A stretch of 64,000 nucleotides of DNA, taken from assembly GCA_026003355.1 (NCBI GenBank), contig BPHC01000012.1, forward strand, positions 1-64,000, given 5' to 3'. The translations under genes and the position numbers were made by a program. Shown here in pieces: positions 8,292-17,200 of this stretch (the stretch's first letter is position 1; the number at the start of each line of letters is the position of its first letter). The stretch comes from Cyclobacteriaceae bacterium (GTDB lineage: Bacteria; Bacteroidota; Bacteroidia; Cytophagales; Cyclobacteriaceae). The notes under the pieces are model-generated. The model made no database searches. It was not told where the DNA came from and saw nothing but the letters and a program-made list of their open reading frames with translations.

Positions 8292-10127
8292 TTACTCAAC
8301 GGTAACCGATTTGGCCAGGTTACGGGGCTGGTCAACATTGCAGCCGCGCATAACCGCTATGTGGTAGGATAACAACTGCAGCGGCACCACCGATACAATG
8401 GGCATGAGCGCTTCCTGTACTTCGGGCACTTCTATCACAAATTCAGACAGCGCCGGAAGGATGTCATCACCTGCCGTTACCACTGATATCACCCTGCCTT
8501 TCCGGGCTTTTACTTCCTGAACGTTCGAAATGATTTTTTCGTATGAACTGTCGCGGGTGGCAATAAAAACCACCGGCATGGCTTCGTCAATAAGGGCTAT
8601 GGGGCCGTGTTTCATTTCGGCTGCCGGGTAGCCTTCGGCATGGATGTAGGAAATTTCCTTGAGTTTAAGGGCGCCTTCAAGGGCTACCGGAAAGTTGTAA
8701 CCCCGGCCCAGATACAGAAAATTGGTTGCGTCTTTAAACAGGTAGGCCAGCTCCCTTATTTTATCGTTTTGTTGCAGCACCAGCTCTACTTTACCGGGTA
8801 TGTTTTCGAGTTCCACCAGCATTTCGTGAAACTTGCGGTCGGTAATGGTGCCCCGCTTTTGCGCAAGAACGAGGGCAATCATGCTTAGCACGGTAAGCTG
8901 GGCCGTGAAGGCTTTGGTGCTGGCCACGCCAATTTCAGGACCGGCGTGGGTGTACGAACCGGCATGCGAAGCGCGGGCAATGGATGAACCCACCACATTG
9001 CACACGCCAATAATAATGGCCCCTTTGGCTTTGGCCAGCTCAATAGCGGCCAGGGTATCGGCTGTTTCGCCCGATTGCGATATGGCAATTACCACATCGC
9101 CTTCGCGGATAATGGGGTTGCGGTAGCGAAACTCCGATGCATATTCAACTTCTACCGGTATGCGGCAAAACTCCTCAATCATGTACTCGGCAACCAGGCC
9201 TGCATGCCATGATGTGCCACAGGCCACGATTATAATCCGGTCGGCCTGCATCATTTTGTTTACGTATTCGCGTATGCCTCCCAAAACCAGCCTTCCGGTC
9301 ACGGCATCAAGGCGGCCGCGCATGCAGTCGCGTATGGCGCGGGGCTGTTCAAAAATTTCTTTGAGCATAAAATGCTCAAATCCTCCCTTTTCAATGGCTT
9401 CGAGCTCCATTTCCAGCCGCTGGATGTAGGGGGTGGCCGGGGCATCGTCAATGGTTTTAATGCTCAACTCACCGTTTCGGATTACGGCTATTTCCTGGTC
9501 GTTGAGATAGATAACGTCTTTGGTGTATTCAATGATGGGTGTGGCATCGGAGGCAAGGAAGTACTCGTTTTTGCCCACGCCAATAACCAGAGGGCTGCCC
9601 TTGCGCGCGGCAATAAGCAGATCGGGGTCTTCTGAGGTCATTACCACAATGGCATAGGCGCCCACCACCTGGGTAAGGGCCACGCGCACGGCTTCCTCGA
9701 GCGAATACTGATTGCTGATCTGGATGTCTTCAATAAAATGAATAAGCACTTCGGTATCGGTTTCGCTGGTAAAGCGGTAGCCTTTGTTAAGCAAATCCTG
9801 CTTTAGTGCGCTGTAGTTTTCAATTATTCCGTTATGGATAATGGCCAGCTTACCGGAAGCCGAATAATGGGGGTGTGCGTTAATATCGTTGGGTTCGCCA
9901 TGTGTTGCCCAGCGCGTATGCCCTATGCCTATGGCGCTCTGAATGGAAAGGTCTTTAACAAGCTGTTCGAGTTCGGCTACTTTGCCTTTCTTTTTGTACA
10001 CATGAATGCCCTCATTGAGCAGGGCAATGCCGGCGCTGTCGTAACCGCGGTATTCCAGGCGTTTCAGGCCTTTGATGATTACTTCCTGGGCATTTCGGTG
10101 CCCTACATAGGCAACTATTCCGCACAT
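8292..10127 (-). CDS. glmS: Glutamine-fructose-6-phosphate aminotransferase (isomerizing)
   Basis: 611 residues, the usual GlmS length. It makes glucosamine 6-phosphate from fructose 6-phosphate and glutamine, the first step to UDP-GlcNAc for peptidoglycan and LPS. The class II glutaminase domain starts MCGIVAYVG with the nucleophilic Cys2, followed by GHTRWATHGEPN and HNGIIEN. Two SIS domains follow (ACGTSWHAG, SQSGETADT; LGRGYNFPVALEGALKLKE), and the C-terminus ends with the conserved NLAKSVTVE. It starts 11 bp after the frameshifted DUF4270 gene; glgA-DUF4270-glmS is an order I associate with Bacteroidota. No glmS ribozyme is visible upstream. Confidence 0.98.
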   Translation of the reverse strand: MCGIVAYVGHRNAQEVIIKGLKRLEYRGYDSAGIALLNEGIHVYKKKGKVAELEQLVKDLSIQSAIGIGHTRWATHGEPNDINAHPHYSASGKLAIIHNGIIENYSALKQDLLNKGYRFTSETDTEVLIHFIEDIQISNQYSLEEAVRVALTQVVGAYAIVVMTSEDPDLLIAARKGSPLVIGVGKNEYFLASDATPIIEYTKDVIYLNDQEIAVIRNGELSIKTIDDAPATPYIQRLEMELEAIEKGGFEHFMLKEIFEQPRAIRDCMRGRLDAVTGRLVLGGIREYVNKMMQADRIIIVACGTSWHAGLVAEYMIEEFCRIPVEVEYASEFRYRNPIIREGDVVIAISQSGETADTLAAIELAKAKGAIIIGVCNVVGSSIARASHAGSYTHAGPEIGVASTKAFTAQLTVLSMIALVLAQKRGTITDRKFHEMLVELENIPGKVELVLQQNDKIRELAYLFKDATNFLYLGRGYNFPVALEGALKLKEISYIHAEGYPAAEMKHGPIALIDEAMPVVFIATRDSSYEKIISNVQEVKARKGRVISVVTAGDDILPALSEFVIEVPEVQEALMPIVSVVPLQLLSYHIAVMRGCNVDQPRNLAKSVTVE

Positions 10128-10138
10128 AGATTTGCAGG

Positions 10139-11693
10139 TTAAAGCCCAACGGTGGGCTTGGTATAATAAATGCGAAGCTTGATATTGTTTTTGTGAAATG
10201 CAACCCGGTTAAGGGTTTTTCCGGCATTTTGCGGATACAGTATGTAATACCTGAAGCGCGGTTTGTCGGGTTCTTCTATGGCCATTTCCTGGGCAAAAAG
10301 GGTTAAGAAACCCTGGTACCTGCGGTTGTCGGCATCGTAGCTTCAGGTACAGGTAGCTGCCGAAAGTCAGAGTACACGGTAAGCACGCTGTCGTTACCTA
10401 CCCGCGTATACATCGAGGTTTAAGTGTTCGCTGACAGGTTGTTGTACCGGGCCAGTGTTATCCGGTCGCGGTCTCGCGCTGCACTGGCATGTGTTCTGCC
10501 GGTTGAATTTTCGAAGCCGGTTGTCGGCGTCCAGCACCCGCACATACAAGATCTTTGGGCGGAGCGTCAGGCCTCCGGGGTCTTCCACATTTTCTATGAT
10601 CAGCTGGGCTGCGTTGATGGCCATGTTGGGAATGGTATCCGCCTCCAGAAAGTCAACAAATGCCGAAAGGTCGAGTTTGGTAAACAGGCCGGCACCGCTT
10701 CTGGATATACCGCAGTCCGGAGGGGGGGTCGTAGTCCGCAAAGTACTGCGTTATCAGGTCCACTGTCGGTGCCGCCCCGGTTCGGCCTTTGAATTTCGTT
10801 ATAGCTGGACGCAAAAGCTTGAAAACGCGAAACGTGTACTCCAGGCTGTCTATCCTCTGGTGTGTGGTAGTGAATAGCTCAATCCGTGAATTCTCCATCT
10901 GACGGACGTTAAAGCCTACGATTATTTTATCGGCCCGAAACGGGTTTTACGGCAATGCCTTTGTACCTCTCTAAAAAAGTCCGCCGGCCTGAAGATCAAG
11001 GCCGAGTCTTCGTAGGTGGCATCTGGGGCGAGACCGACCGGAGTCTTTTGCAATATCGAACAACCGCTGCCCAAAGGCCTGGTCTCAGCCTTACGCGCAT
11101 TTTGATATCCTCGGAGGTTTTGCCCGAGTCCAGTTTGTTTTGAAACAGCCTGCGGATCGGGGATAGATAGGTGGCACTGTCCCAATAAAAGCAGTTGTCC
11201 GGTGGGAACGGATGTTTTATTGAAAGTAATTTCGTGAATTGGCGTCCGCTCTTGATAGGTCGTTTTCGCTAGTTCGTACACTTCAAGAATCGTGAGGAGT
11301 AGTATTAACCGATACGGTACCGTAGCTGTAAAAATCATAGCGCAGCTGCAGCACGGCCGAATCCAGCTCTGGGAATGGGTATCGACTTAATTTGCCATGC
11401 TTACATCTCGGATAAGTACTGCGTATAGAACCCGGCCGTTACCTCGCCCAGCTCTGTCATCCGTGTACTTGCCCAGCAGAAAGCCGGTCGGTTTCCCCGC
11501 TGAAAACATAATTGCTGGTGCGCAGCGAGTCCACCCATATTACGCTGCTTTCAACCGGAAATTCAATAAACCGCGTTTCGAATTTGGTGGCCGGGTTTCT
11601 GAAACCCAGAAACGAAGCTTCGTCCTTGCACGACCACAAGCCTGCCGCTGTACAACCCAGTACAATAGCGGCAACCTTAACCCGCCAGCTCAT
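10139..11693 (-). pseudogene. DUF4270 family lipoprotein, disrupted by many small indels
   Basis: No single frame is open, but reading all three reverse frames in succession gives one continuous DUF4270-like protein of about 515 residues. It runs from MSWRVKVAAIVLG with a lipobox-like WSC and FLGFRNPATKFE at 11693, through VYELAKTTYQERTP (~11.29 kb), SRIELFTTTHQRIDSLEYTF (~10.87 kb) and FVDFLEADTIPNMAINAAQL (~10.65 kb), to LNRVAFHKNNIKLRIYYT and a stop at 10139. I count roughly ten frame changes. The start overlaps the glgA-like stop by 17 bp and the end lies 11 bp before glmS, as for an intact gene. The function of DUF4270 is unknown. Clustered indels with conserved coding content suggest a poor local consensus at least as much as decay. 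Confidence 0.75.
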
Positions 11694-12480
11694 TATACAA
11701 ATTGAAGAAAGATTCGGTGTAGTTGTCGTCTTTGCCAATGGTGCCTACTTTCTTTTCTTTGATTTTTTTGAAGAGGCTTTCCAGTTTTTTGTTCTCTCCG
11801 GCCACAATTACCGCATCCGAAAACTCAACAGCCATTTTGATGAATCCTTCATAGTCGGCCGACTTGAGGTTGCCCAGCATGTTGTCTTCAATGTCCATCA
11901 TCTTTACTTTGTCAAGCAGGTCGTCTTTGAATTTAAAGTTAAACGAGTTGTTGTAAATGGTAAAGATGGTTTTGGTGTTCTTGAACAACGGATCGTTTTT
12001 GTATGTGGTTTTAAGATACAGCGGGATAAAACTGGTTATCCAGTCGTTGCAGTGCACAATATCGGGTGCCCAGCCCAGTTTGCGAACGGTTTCAATCACG
12101 CCCTTGCAGAAGAAAATGGCACGTTCATCGTTGTCTTCGTAAAAATTATTTTCCTTGTCGTAAAATACCGACTTGCGGTGGAAATAATCTTCATTGTCTA
12201 TAAAATAAACCTGCAGCTTGGCATTTGGAATGGAGGCCACCTTAATGGTGAGCGGTTTTTCTTCATCTCCCACGGCTATATTTATACCCGACAAACGCAC
12301 CACTTCGTGCAGGCGGTTTTTGCGTTCGTTTATGATGCCGAACCGCGGCACCAGAATCCGGATTTCCATTCCCTTTTCCTGCATGTATTGCGGAAGCTTC
12401 CGTACAAATTCGGCCACCTCAGAAGTTTGCAGAAAAGGATTTATTTCACTTGAAACATAAAGAATACGAAGCTTTGACAT
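11677..12480 (-). CDS. Glycogen/starch synthase, GT5 catalytic domain only
   Basis: 267 residues from MSKLRILYVSSEINPFLQTS at 12480; the 13 residues before it from 12519 are unlikely. The sequence matches the N-terminal GT5 domain of glycogen synthase: the VSSEINPF start (where the family has the KxGG-type donor loop), then WAPDIVHCNDWITSFIPLYL and a conserved IFTIYNNSFNF. The usual second Rossmann domain (about 200 residues) is absent. Half-size versions of this type are known in Bacteroidota next to DUF4270 and glmS, so this is not obviously a truncation; whether it makes glycogen is uncertain. A strong promoter match lies upstream. Confidence 0.82.
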   Translation of the reverse strand: MSKLRILYVSSEINPFLQTSEVAEFVRKLPQYMQEKGMEIRILVPRFGIINERKNRLHEVVRLSGINIAVGDEEKPLTIKVASIPNAKLQVYFIDNEDYFHRKSVFYDKENNFYEDNDERAIFFCKGVIETVRKLGWAPDIVHCNDWITSFIPLYLKTTYKNDPLFKNTKTIFTIYNNSFNFKFKDDLLDKVKMMDIEDNMLGNLKSADYEGFIKMAVEFSDAVIVAGENKKLESLFKKIKEKKVGTIGKDDNYTESFFNLYNELAG

Positions 12481-12516
12481 ATTGAAGTAATTAGCTAACA
12501 GAACGAAAATGAGGCA

Positions 12517-12547
12517 CAAAGGTACAAAAAAGCCCGGCCTTATTCAA
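12517..12547 (-). promoter_or_regulatory. Promoter of the glgA-like/DUF4270/glmS operon
   Basis: On the reverse strand TTGA (12544-12547), a 19 bp spacer and TACCTTTG (12517-12524) match the Bacteroidota -33 TTG / -7 TAnnTTTG consensus with standard spacing. The start codon is about 37 bp downstream. The rest of the 210 bp between this operon and the divergent gene at 12691 shows nothing recognisable. Confidence 0.65.
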
Positions 12548-12690
12548 CCCTTCCATACAAACAGCCTCTTTCAATGGCCTGATTTACAGCTTGCTGCCAT
12601 CCGGCAAACAGGCTTCCAGCTGCCCTGCCAGATGTTCCGCCCGTGTGTATTGGCATGCAGTGGCTATATTTCAGGCCTGAGATTTTTTTA

Positions 12691-13701
12691 ATGGCAAAAC
12701 GAAATACCCTTGCCGGTTATTTTATTTGGCTGGGCCTGGCCGTACTGCTGCTTTGGCTTTCTTTAAGGATGCTGCCCCCCGCTGCCGGGCAAAGCCGGTG
12801 GGCTTACCTGATGCACACCTGGCAGCAGGCCAACAAAGGCTGGCTGTGGCTCATGGCTCTGCTGGCCATGGTTAGCCACCTTATCCGTGCCGAAAGATGG
12901 CGCATGATGCTCGCGGCTGCCGGCAGGCCTGTGCGATTTTATCACGCTTTCCTTTCGCTCATGGTGGGGTACCTGGTTAACCTGGTCATTCCCCGCGGTG
13001 GCGAAGTATCCCGATGCCTGAACCTGTATAAGTTAAACCGCTGCGAAGTGAGCCGATCGTTTGCTGCGGTGGTGGCCGAACGCGCCCTGGACCTGCTTTG
13101 TTTTGCGGGCGTGGTCATTCTGGCTTTTGCTGTGGAATCGCACCGGCTGGCGGCTTTTGTGCAGTCGTTGCCCCTTCAGCTTCCGGCACTCCCGGGGGCG
13201 GGTATATGGCTGGTTGCAGCCTTGGGCGTGCTGGTGTTTTCATTAATTGTTTTTCTGGCATTAAAGCGCTTTCCGGTAGCCAGAAAGGCGCTGCGCAACT
13301 TCTTCCGGGGCTTTGCCGAAGGCCTCAGGGCTTCGCTCAGGGTGCGCCAACCCGGCCTGTTTGTTTTTTATACCGTGGCCATCTGGGTTCTGTATTTTTT
13401 TATGAGCTACTCGGTTTTGATGGCCTTTGAAGAAACCCGCCTGCTGGATTACCGCGCGGTACTCAGCACCTTTGCCATCGGGTCACTGGCCATGGTGTTG
13501 CCCCTTCCGGGAGGCACAGGCTCGTACCATACCCTTGTGCCGGCAGGCTTGTCGTTTTTGTACGGTATTCCCCTGCCCCATGCCGTGGCTTTTACTTTCA
13601 TTTTCCATGCCTGGCAAACCGTAATTATGATTGCCGGCGGCATGTTGTCGCTTATTGCAACCGGCTGGAGCCATTCCCGTACAAAAGCAGAAAGTGAATG
13701 A
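12691..13701 (+). CDS. Lysylphosphatidylglycerol synthase-like transmembrane protein
   Basis: 336 residues from MAKRNTLAGYFIWLGLAV; the frame is open further upstream but those 16 residues are not convincing. At least six to eight hydrophobic segments are visible. Family signatures of the UPF0104/LPG_synthase_TM domain include RAERWRMML near residue 70, VIPRGGEVSRCLNLYK near 100 and PLPGGTGSYHTL near 270. The domain resembles the flippase half of MprF but lacks the soluble aminoacyl-transferase half, so lysyl transfer should not be assumed. It is divergent from the glgA-like gene. Confidence 0.85.
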   Translation: MAKRNTLAGYFIWLGLAVLLLWLSLRMLPPAAGQSRWAYLMHTWQQANKGWLWLMALLAMVSHLIRAERWRMMLAAAGRPVRFYHAFLSLMVGYLVNLVIPRGGEVSRCLNLYKLNRCEVSRSFAAVVAERALDLLCFAGVVILAFAVESHRLAAFVQSLPLQLPALPGAGIWLVAALGVLVFSLIVFLALKRFPVARKALRNFFRGFAEGLRASLRVRQPGLFVFYTVAIWVLYFFMSYSVLMAFEETRLLDYRAVLSTFAIGSLAMVLPLPGGTGSYHTLVPAGLSFLYGIPLPHAVAFTFIFHAWQTVIMIAGGMLSLIATGWSHSRTKAESE

Positions 13702-13751
13702 CCTTAAAACATGACGGTTTGTCAGAAAAATTTAAATGGTCTGTAACTTGC

Positions 13752-13759
13752 TATATTTG
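13752..13759 (+). promoter_or_regulatory. Putative -7 box TATATTTG before the zinc metallopeptidase
   Basis: TATATTTG fits TAnnTTTG and lies 20 bp before the ATG at 13780. No convincing -33 TTG is seen at the usual 19-21 bp spacing, so support is partial. Confidence 0.4.
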
Positions 13760-13779
13760 AGTTCAAAAAAATAGACGCT

Positions 13780-14475
13780 ATGGGTTTACTGTTTATAGGT
13801 ATTGTATTTATGATTGTGGGCTGGCTGGTCAGCAACAGGCTGAAGAGCAAGTTTCACGAATATTCGCAAATTCCGCTGCACCGCAATCTTTCGGGTGCGG
13901 AAATTGCCCGGCTTATGCTGGCCGACCATGGCATTCACGACGTACAGGTAATAAGTGTGGAGGGTCAGCTTACTGACCATTATAATCCTGTTAACAAAAC
14001 GGTTAATCTTAGCCCAGATGTGTACCACGGGCGCAGTGCTGCTGCTGCTGCCGTTGCTGCCCATGAATGCGGGCACGCCGTACAACACGCCACCGCCTAT
14101 TCCATGCTCGAGTTCCGCTCGGCCATGGTGCCGGTTCAGAACATCTCGTCCCGCATCATTAACATTATTTTCTTTATGATGATGTTCGGGGCCTTTGCCG
14201 TAAAAGGTTTGTTTTCGTTCGATACCGCATTGCTTGTCATAATTGGCTGCTATACCGTATTTGCCCTGTTTGCGCTGATTACCCTGCCGGTAGAATTTGA
14301 CGCCAGCCGCAGGGCGCTTGCGTGGATTGAGTCGCGCGGCATTGTAACCCCGGCAGAACACGACATGGCCAAAGACGCCCTGAAGTGGGCTGCCATGACC
14401 TATGTGGTTGCCGCCATTGCGGCTCTGGCCTCGTTAATGTACTGGGTAATGATATTTCTGGGCCGGCGCGATTAA
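13780..14475 (+). CDS. Membrane zinc metallopeptidase (YugP-like)
   Basis: 231 residues. An N-terminal membrane segment (LLFIGIVFMIVGWLVSN) is followed by a soluble stretch and the metalloprotease motif H95-E-C-G-H99. Two further hydrophobic segments follow, then DASRRALAWIESRG and a C-terminal membrane span. This is the layout of the neutral zinc metallopeptidase 2 family (B. subtilis YugP). Substrates are unknown. A -7-like box precedes it and a terminator-like hairpin follows at 14516, so it is probably transcribed alone. Confidence 0.9.
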   Translation: MGLLFIGIVFMIVGWLVSNRLKSKFHEYSQIPLHRNLSGAEIARLMLADHGIHDVQVISVEGQLTDHYNPVNKTVNLSPDVYHGRSAAAAAVAAHECGHAVQHATAYSMLEFRSAMVPVQNISSRIINIIFFMMMFGAFAVKGLFSFDTALLVIIGCYTVFALFALITLPVEFDASRRALAWIESRGIVTPAEHDMAKDALKWAAMTYVVAAIAALASLMYWVMIFLGRRD

Positions 14476-14515
14476 ACCACTGCTGCTGTAAAATTGTTCG
14501 ATAACCGTATTTTTG

Positions 14516-14540
14516 AAGCCTGATTTATTCAGGCTTTTTC
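14516..14540 (+). terminator. Intrinsic terminator after the zinc metallopeptidase
   Basis: AAGCCTGA (14516-14523), loop TTTAT, TCAGGCTT (14529-14536), then a T-rich tail TTTC-TTTTT. The stem is a perfect 8 bp. It lies 41 bp after the upstream stop and 19 bp before the acyl-CoA dehydrogenase ATG, so it could also act as a leader attenuator of that gene. Confidence 0.7.
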
Positions 14541-14558
14541 TTTTTAAACTATACATAC

Positions 14559-15701
14559 ATGAACTTTCAGCTTACCGAAGAACACCTGGCCGTACAGCAG
14601 GCCGCCCGCAATTTTGCCCAGACCGAATTGTTACCGGGTGTAATTGAACGTGATATGCATCAGCAATTTCCCCATGAACAGATTAAAAAAATGGGCGAGC
14701 TTGGATTTATGGGCATGATGGTTAACCCCAAATACAACGGAGGCGGCATGGATACCATTGCGTATGTGCTGGCTATGGAAGAAATTTCGAAGATAGATGC
14801 TTCTGCCTCGGTGGTCATGTCGGTTAACAATTCGCTGGTTTGCTGGGGTCTTGAAAAGTTTGGCACCGAAGAGCAAAAAGAAAAATACCTTAAGCCCCTG
14901 GCCAAAGGCGAAATGATCGGGGCTTTTTGTTTGTCTGAACCGGAGGCCGGTTCGGATGCCACCAGCCAGCGTACCACTGCTGAAGACAAGGGCGATTACT
15001 ACCTGCTTAACGGCACTAAAAACTGGATTACCAATGGCAGCACGGCAAGCGTTTACCTGGTCATGGCACAGACCCATCCGGAAAAAAGACACAAGGGCAT
15101 CAATGCCCTGATTGTCGAAAAAGGAATGCCCGGATTTACAGTAGGCAAAAAAGAAGACAAAATGGGCATCCGCGGATCGGATACCCACTCGCTCATGTTT
15201 ACCGATGTGAAAGTGCCAAAGGCCAACCGCATTGGCGAAGACGGTTTTGGGTTTACTTTTGCCATGAACACCCTTAATGGCGGCCGCATAGGCATTGCCG
15301 CCCAGGCGCTGGGTATTGCCGCCGGTGCCTTTGAGCTGGCGCTCAAGTATGCCAAAGAACGAAAGGCATTTGGACATTACCTGGCCGAACACCAGGCCAT
15401 ACAATTCAAGCTGGCCGAAATGGCCACCAAAATTGACGCTGCCCGCCTGCTGGTTTGGCGCGCAGCTTACCTGAAGGACACAGGGCAGAATTTTGTTAAA
15501 GCCGCTGCCCAGGCCAAGCTTTATGCGTCCGAAATTGCCCAGGAAGTTACTACCGAGGCCGTGCAGATTCACGGCGGTTACGGTTATGTGCGGGAATATC
15601 ACGTAGAACGCCTGATGCGCGATGCCAAAATAACCCAGATTTACGAGGGCACTTCCGAGATTCAGAAGATGGTTATTTCGCGCGAACTGCTGCGGGTTTA
15701 A
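14559..15701 (+). CDS. Acyl-CoA dehydrogenase
   Basis: 380 residues, typical for short/medium-chain acyl-CoA dehydrogenases, which introduce the alpha-beta double bond in acyl-CoA with FAD. Seen are the signature GAFCLSEPEAGSDATSQ (FAD/substrate binding), WITNGSTA, RKAFGHYLAEHQAIQFKLAEM, the VQIHGGYGYVREYHVERLMRDA block, and IYEGTSEIQ with Glu363 in the position of the catalytic base of short-chain and butyryl-CoA enzymes. Electron acceptor genes (etfAB) are not in the window. It is convergent with the M28 peptidase gene (12 bp gap). Confidence 0.95.
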   Translation: MNFQLTEEHLAVQQAARNFAQTELLPGVIERDMHQQFPHEQIKKMGELGFMGMMVNPKYNGGGMDTIAYVLAMEEISKIDASASVVMSVNNSLVCWGLEKFGTEEQKEKYLKPLAKGEMIGAFCLSEPEAGSDATSQRTTAEDKGDYYLLNGTKNWITNGSTASVYLVMAQTHPEKRHKGINALIVEKGMPGFTVGKKEDKMGIRGSDTHSLMFTDVKVPKANRIGEDGFGFTFAMNTLNGGRIGIAAQALGIAAGAFELALKYAKERKAFGHYLAEHQAIQFKLAEMATKIDAARLLVWRAAYLKDTGQNFVKAAAQAKLYASEIAQEVTTEAVQIHGGYGYVREYHVERLMRDAKITQIYEGTSEIQKMVISRELLRV

Positions 15702-15713
15702 CCCATCAGGGCA

Positions 15714-16934
15714 TTAAAATTCTACTACAAAGGTAAGCAGCTCTGCTCCGCGCTTTACCTTTACTTCAACCTTTTGCCCCTTCTCAAATTTGCCCAGAGC
15801 CTCCATGTAGCTGCTGATGTCTTTTATTTCATAGTCACCGAGCTGCACAATCAAATCGCCTGCCTGAAGGCCCGCCTTTTGTGCAGGACGCCCGTCGGTA
15901 ACCCCGTCAATTTTTAGGCCCGGTTCATCGGATGAGTAGCTGGGCATAACTCCCAGGGTTACCTTAAATGGCGTAGTACGTACGGCCATGGCATTGCTTT
16001 TGGTTTTAAGAAAGGTAAGCCTGGGCTGGTTGTCGGTATGTTCAATCACCTGACGGATAAGATTAAGTACGGCCACGGTTCCTTCATAGTTTATTTTATC
16101 CCAGTCGTCCGAAGGCTTGTGGTAATCGGCATGCGAACCGGTAAAGAAATGCAACACCGGTATATTTTTCAGGTAAAAGGAGGTGTGATCGGAAGGACCC
16201 GTGCCGCTGGAGTCGGTTTTGATTTTCAGATTTTCGGTGGCCAGGCTTTTCAGAAGAGGTTCCCAAACCGGACTGGTGCCGGTTCCGTTTACCACCACCG
16301 TTTTCGTGCCGGGGTTCAGCCTTCCAATCATATCCATATTGATCATATAATTTACCTGCTGCAGGTTACAGGTAGGATGTTCGGCAAAATATTTTGAGCC
16401 CAGCAGTCCCAGCTCTTCGCCCGAAAACAAAATAAACAGGAAGTTGTGCTTTTCCTTTTTTCGGTTCGATGCGAAATAGCGGGCCAGCTCAAGTACCCCT
16501 GCCGTGCCTGAGGCATTGTCATCGGCCCCGTTGTGAATTTTATCTGCCGGGTTGGCATCGAGCGAGCCACCCTGTGTTCCAAGGCCCAGATGGTCGTAAT
16601 GGGCACCAATTATTACGGTTAATGGCGCCTTATTGTCCAGAAAGGCCACAATGTTTCTGGCCGTGCCCGGTTGTCCTTCGCCATGGGCACCGCCCTTAAA
16701 GGTAAATTCCTGAAAATAGGTGCTATTGTTGCCCAGTGGCCTAAGCTTAAGTTTTTTAAACTCATCGGCAAGGTAGGCTGCAGCCATGCGCTCGCCTTCG
16801 GTGCCGGTACCGCGACCCTGCAGCGAATCGTTCGAAAGAATTTTGATATGGGCTTTAAGCGCCTGAATGTTAAAATGCTGTGCCCCAACCACACCGGTGC
16901 AGCCTAGCCACAGCAGCAGAACAAAACGTTTCAT
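15714..16934 (-). CDS. Exported M28 family aminopeptidase with C-terminal PDZ domain
   Basis: About 406 residues from MKRFVLLLWLGCTGVVGAQ at 16934; the ten residues before it are unlikely. The zinc-peptidase ligands are visible in order: GAHYDHLG (His, Asp), NGADDNASGTAGVLE (bridging Asp), LFSGEELGLLGS (Glu-Glu pair), MDMIGRL (Asp) and GPSDHTSFY (His). A protease-associated segment interrupts the early part. Residues ~325-405 form a PDZ domain (DGRPAQKAGLQAGDLIVQLG). The protein probably removes N-terminal residues from peptides in the periplasm, with the PDZ domain binding tails. It is convergent with the acyl-CoA dehydrogenase. Confidence 0.92.
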   Translation of the reverse strand: MKRFVLLLWLGCTGVVGAQHFNIQALKAHIKILSNDSLQGRGTGTEGERMAAAYLADEFKKLKLRPLGNNSTYFQEFTFKGGAHGEGQPGTARNIVAFLDNKAPLTVIIGAHYDHLGLGTQGGSLDANPADKIHNGADDNASGTAGVLELARYFASNRKKEKHNFLFILFSGEELGLLGSKYFAEHPTCNLQQVNYMINMDMIGRLNPGTKTVVVNGTGTSPVWEPLLKSLATENLKIKTDSSGTGPSDHTSFYLKNIPVLHFFTGSHADYHKPSDDWDKINYEGTVAVLNLIRQVIEHTDNQPRLTFLKTKSNAMAVRTTPFKVTLGVMPSYSSDEPGLKIDGVTDGRPAQKAGLQAGDLIVQLGDYEIKDISSYMEALGKFEKGQKVEVKVKRGAELLTFVVEF

Positions 16935-17200
16935 TTTTTCTGTTTTCGATGGTAGCGGCTGCAAGTTAACAGTAAACTTACAGTTTTAATACCTCATAAA
17001 TTACCATTATTGCCCACGGCCGTCAGCGCACAGGCTGGTGCCCGCCCAGTGTGTTAAAAAAAATTTAAATGGCTGTTTGCGCCAATAACGCGGTTTGCAG
17101 TTTAATTTCAATGATTTGTCTTTTGCACACGATTGTTAGTTGATTAAATTTTTCGTCAGGCTAAAACTTGTTGCCCGGTACTTGCGTTGATTATCCTTAC

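Noticed and set aside
10128-10200. glmS ribozyme or riboswitch upstream of glmS
   Set aside because: glmS begins 11 bp after the DUF4270 stop; no space or conserved ribozyme sequence is present.
10394-11338. Several separate small ORFs read as independent genes
   Set aside because: They are successive frames of one DUF4270 gene, as shown by continuous family-like sequence across them.
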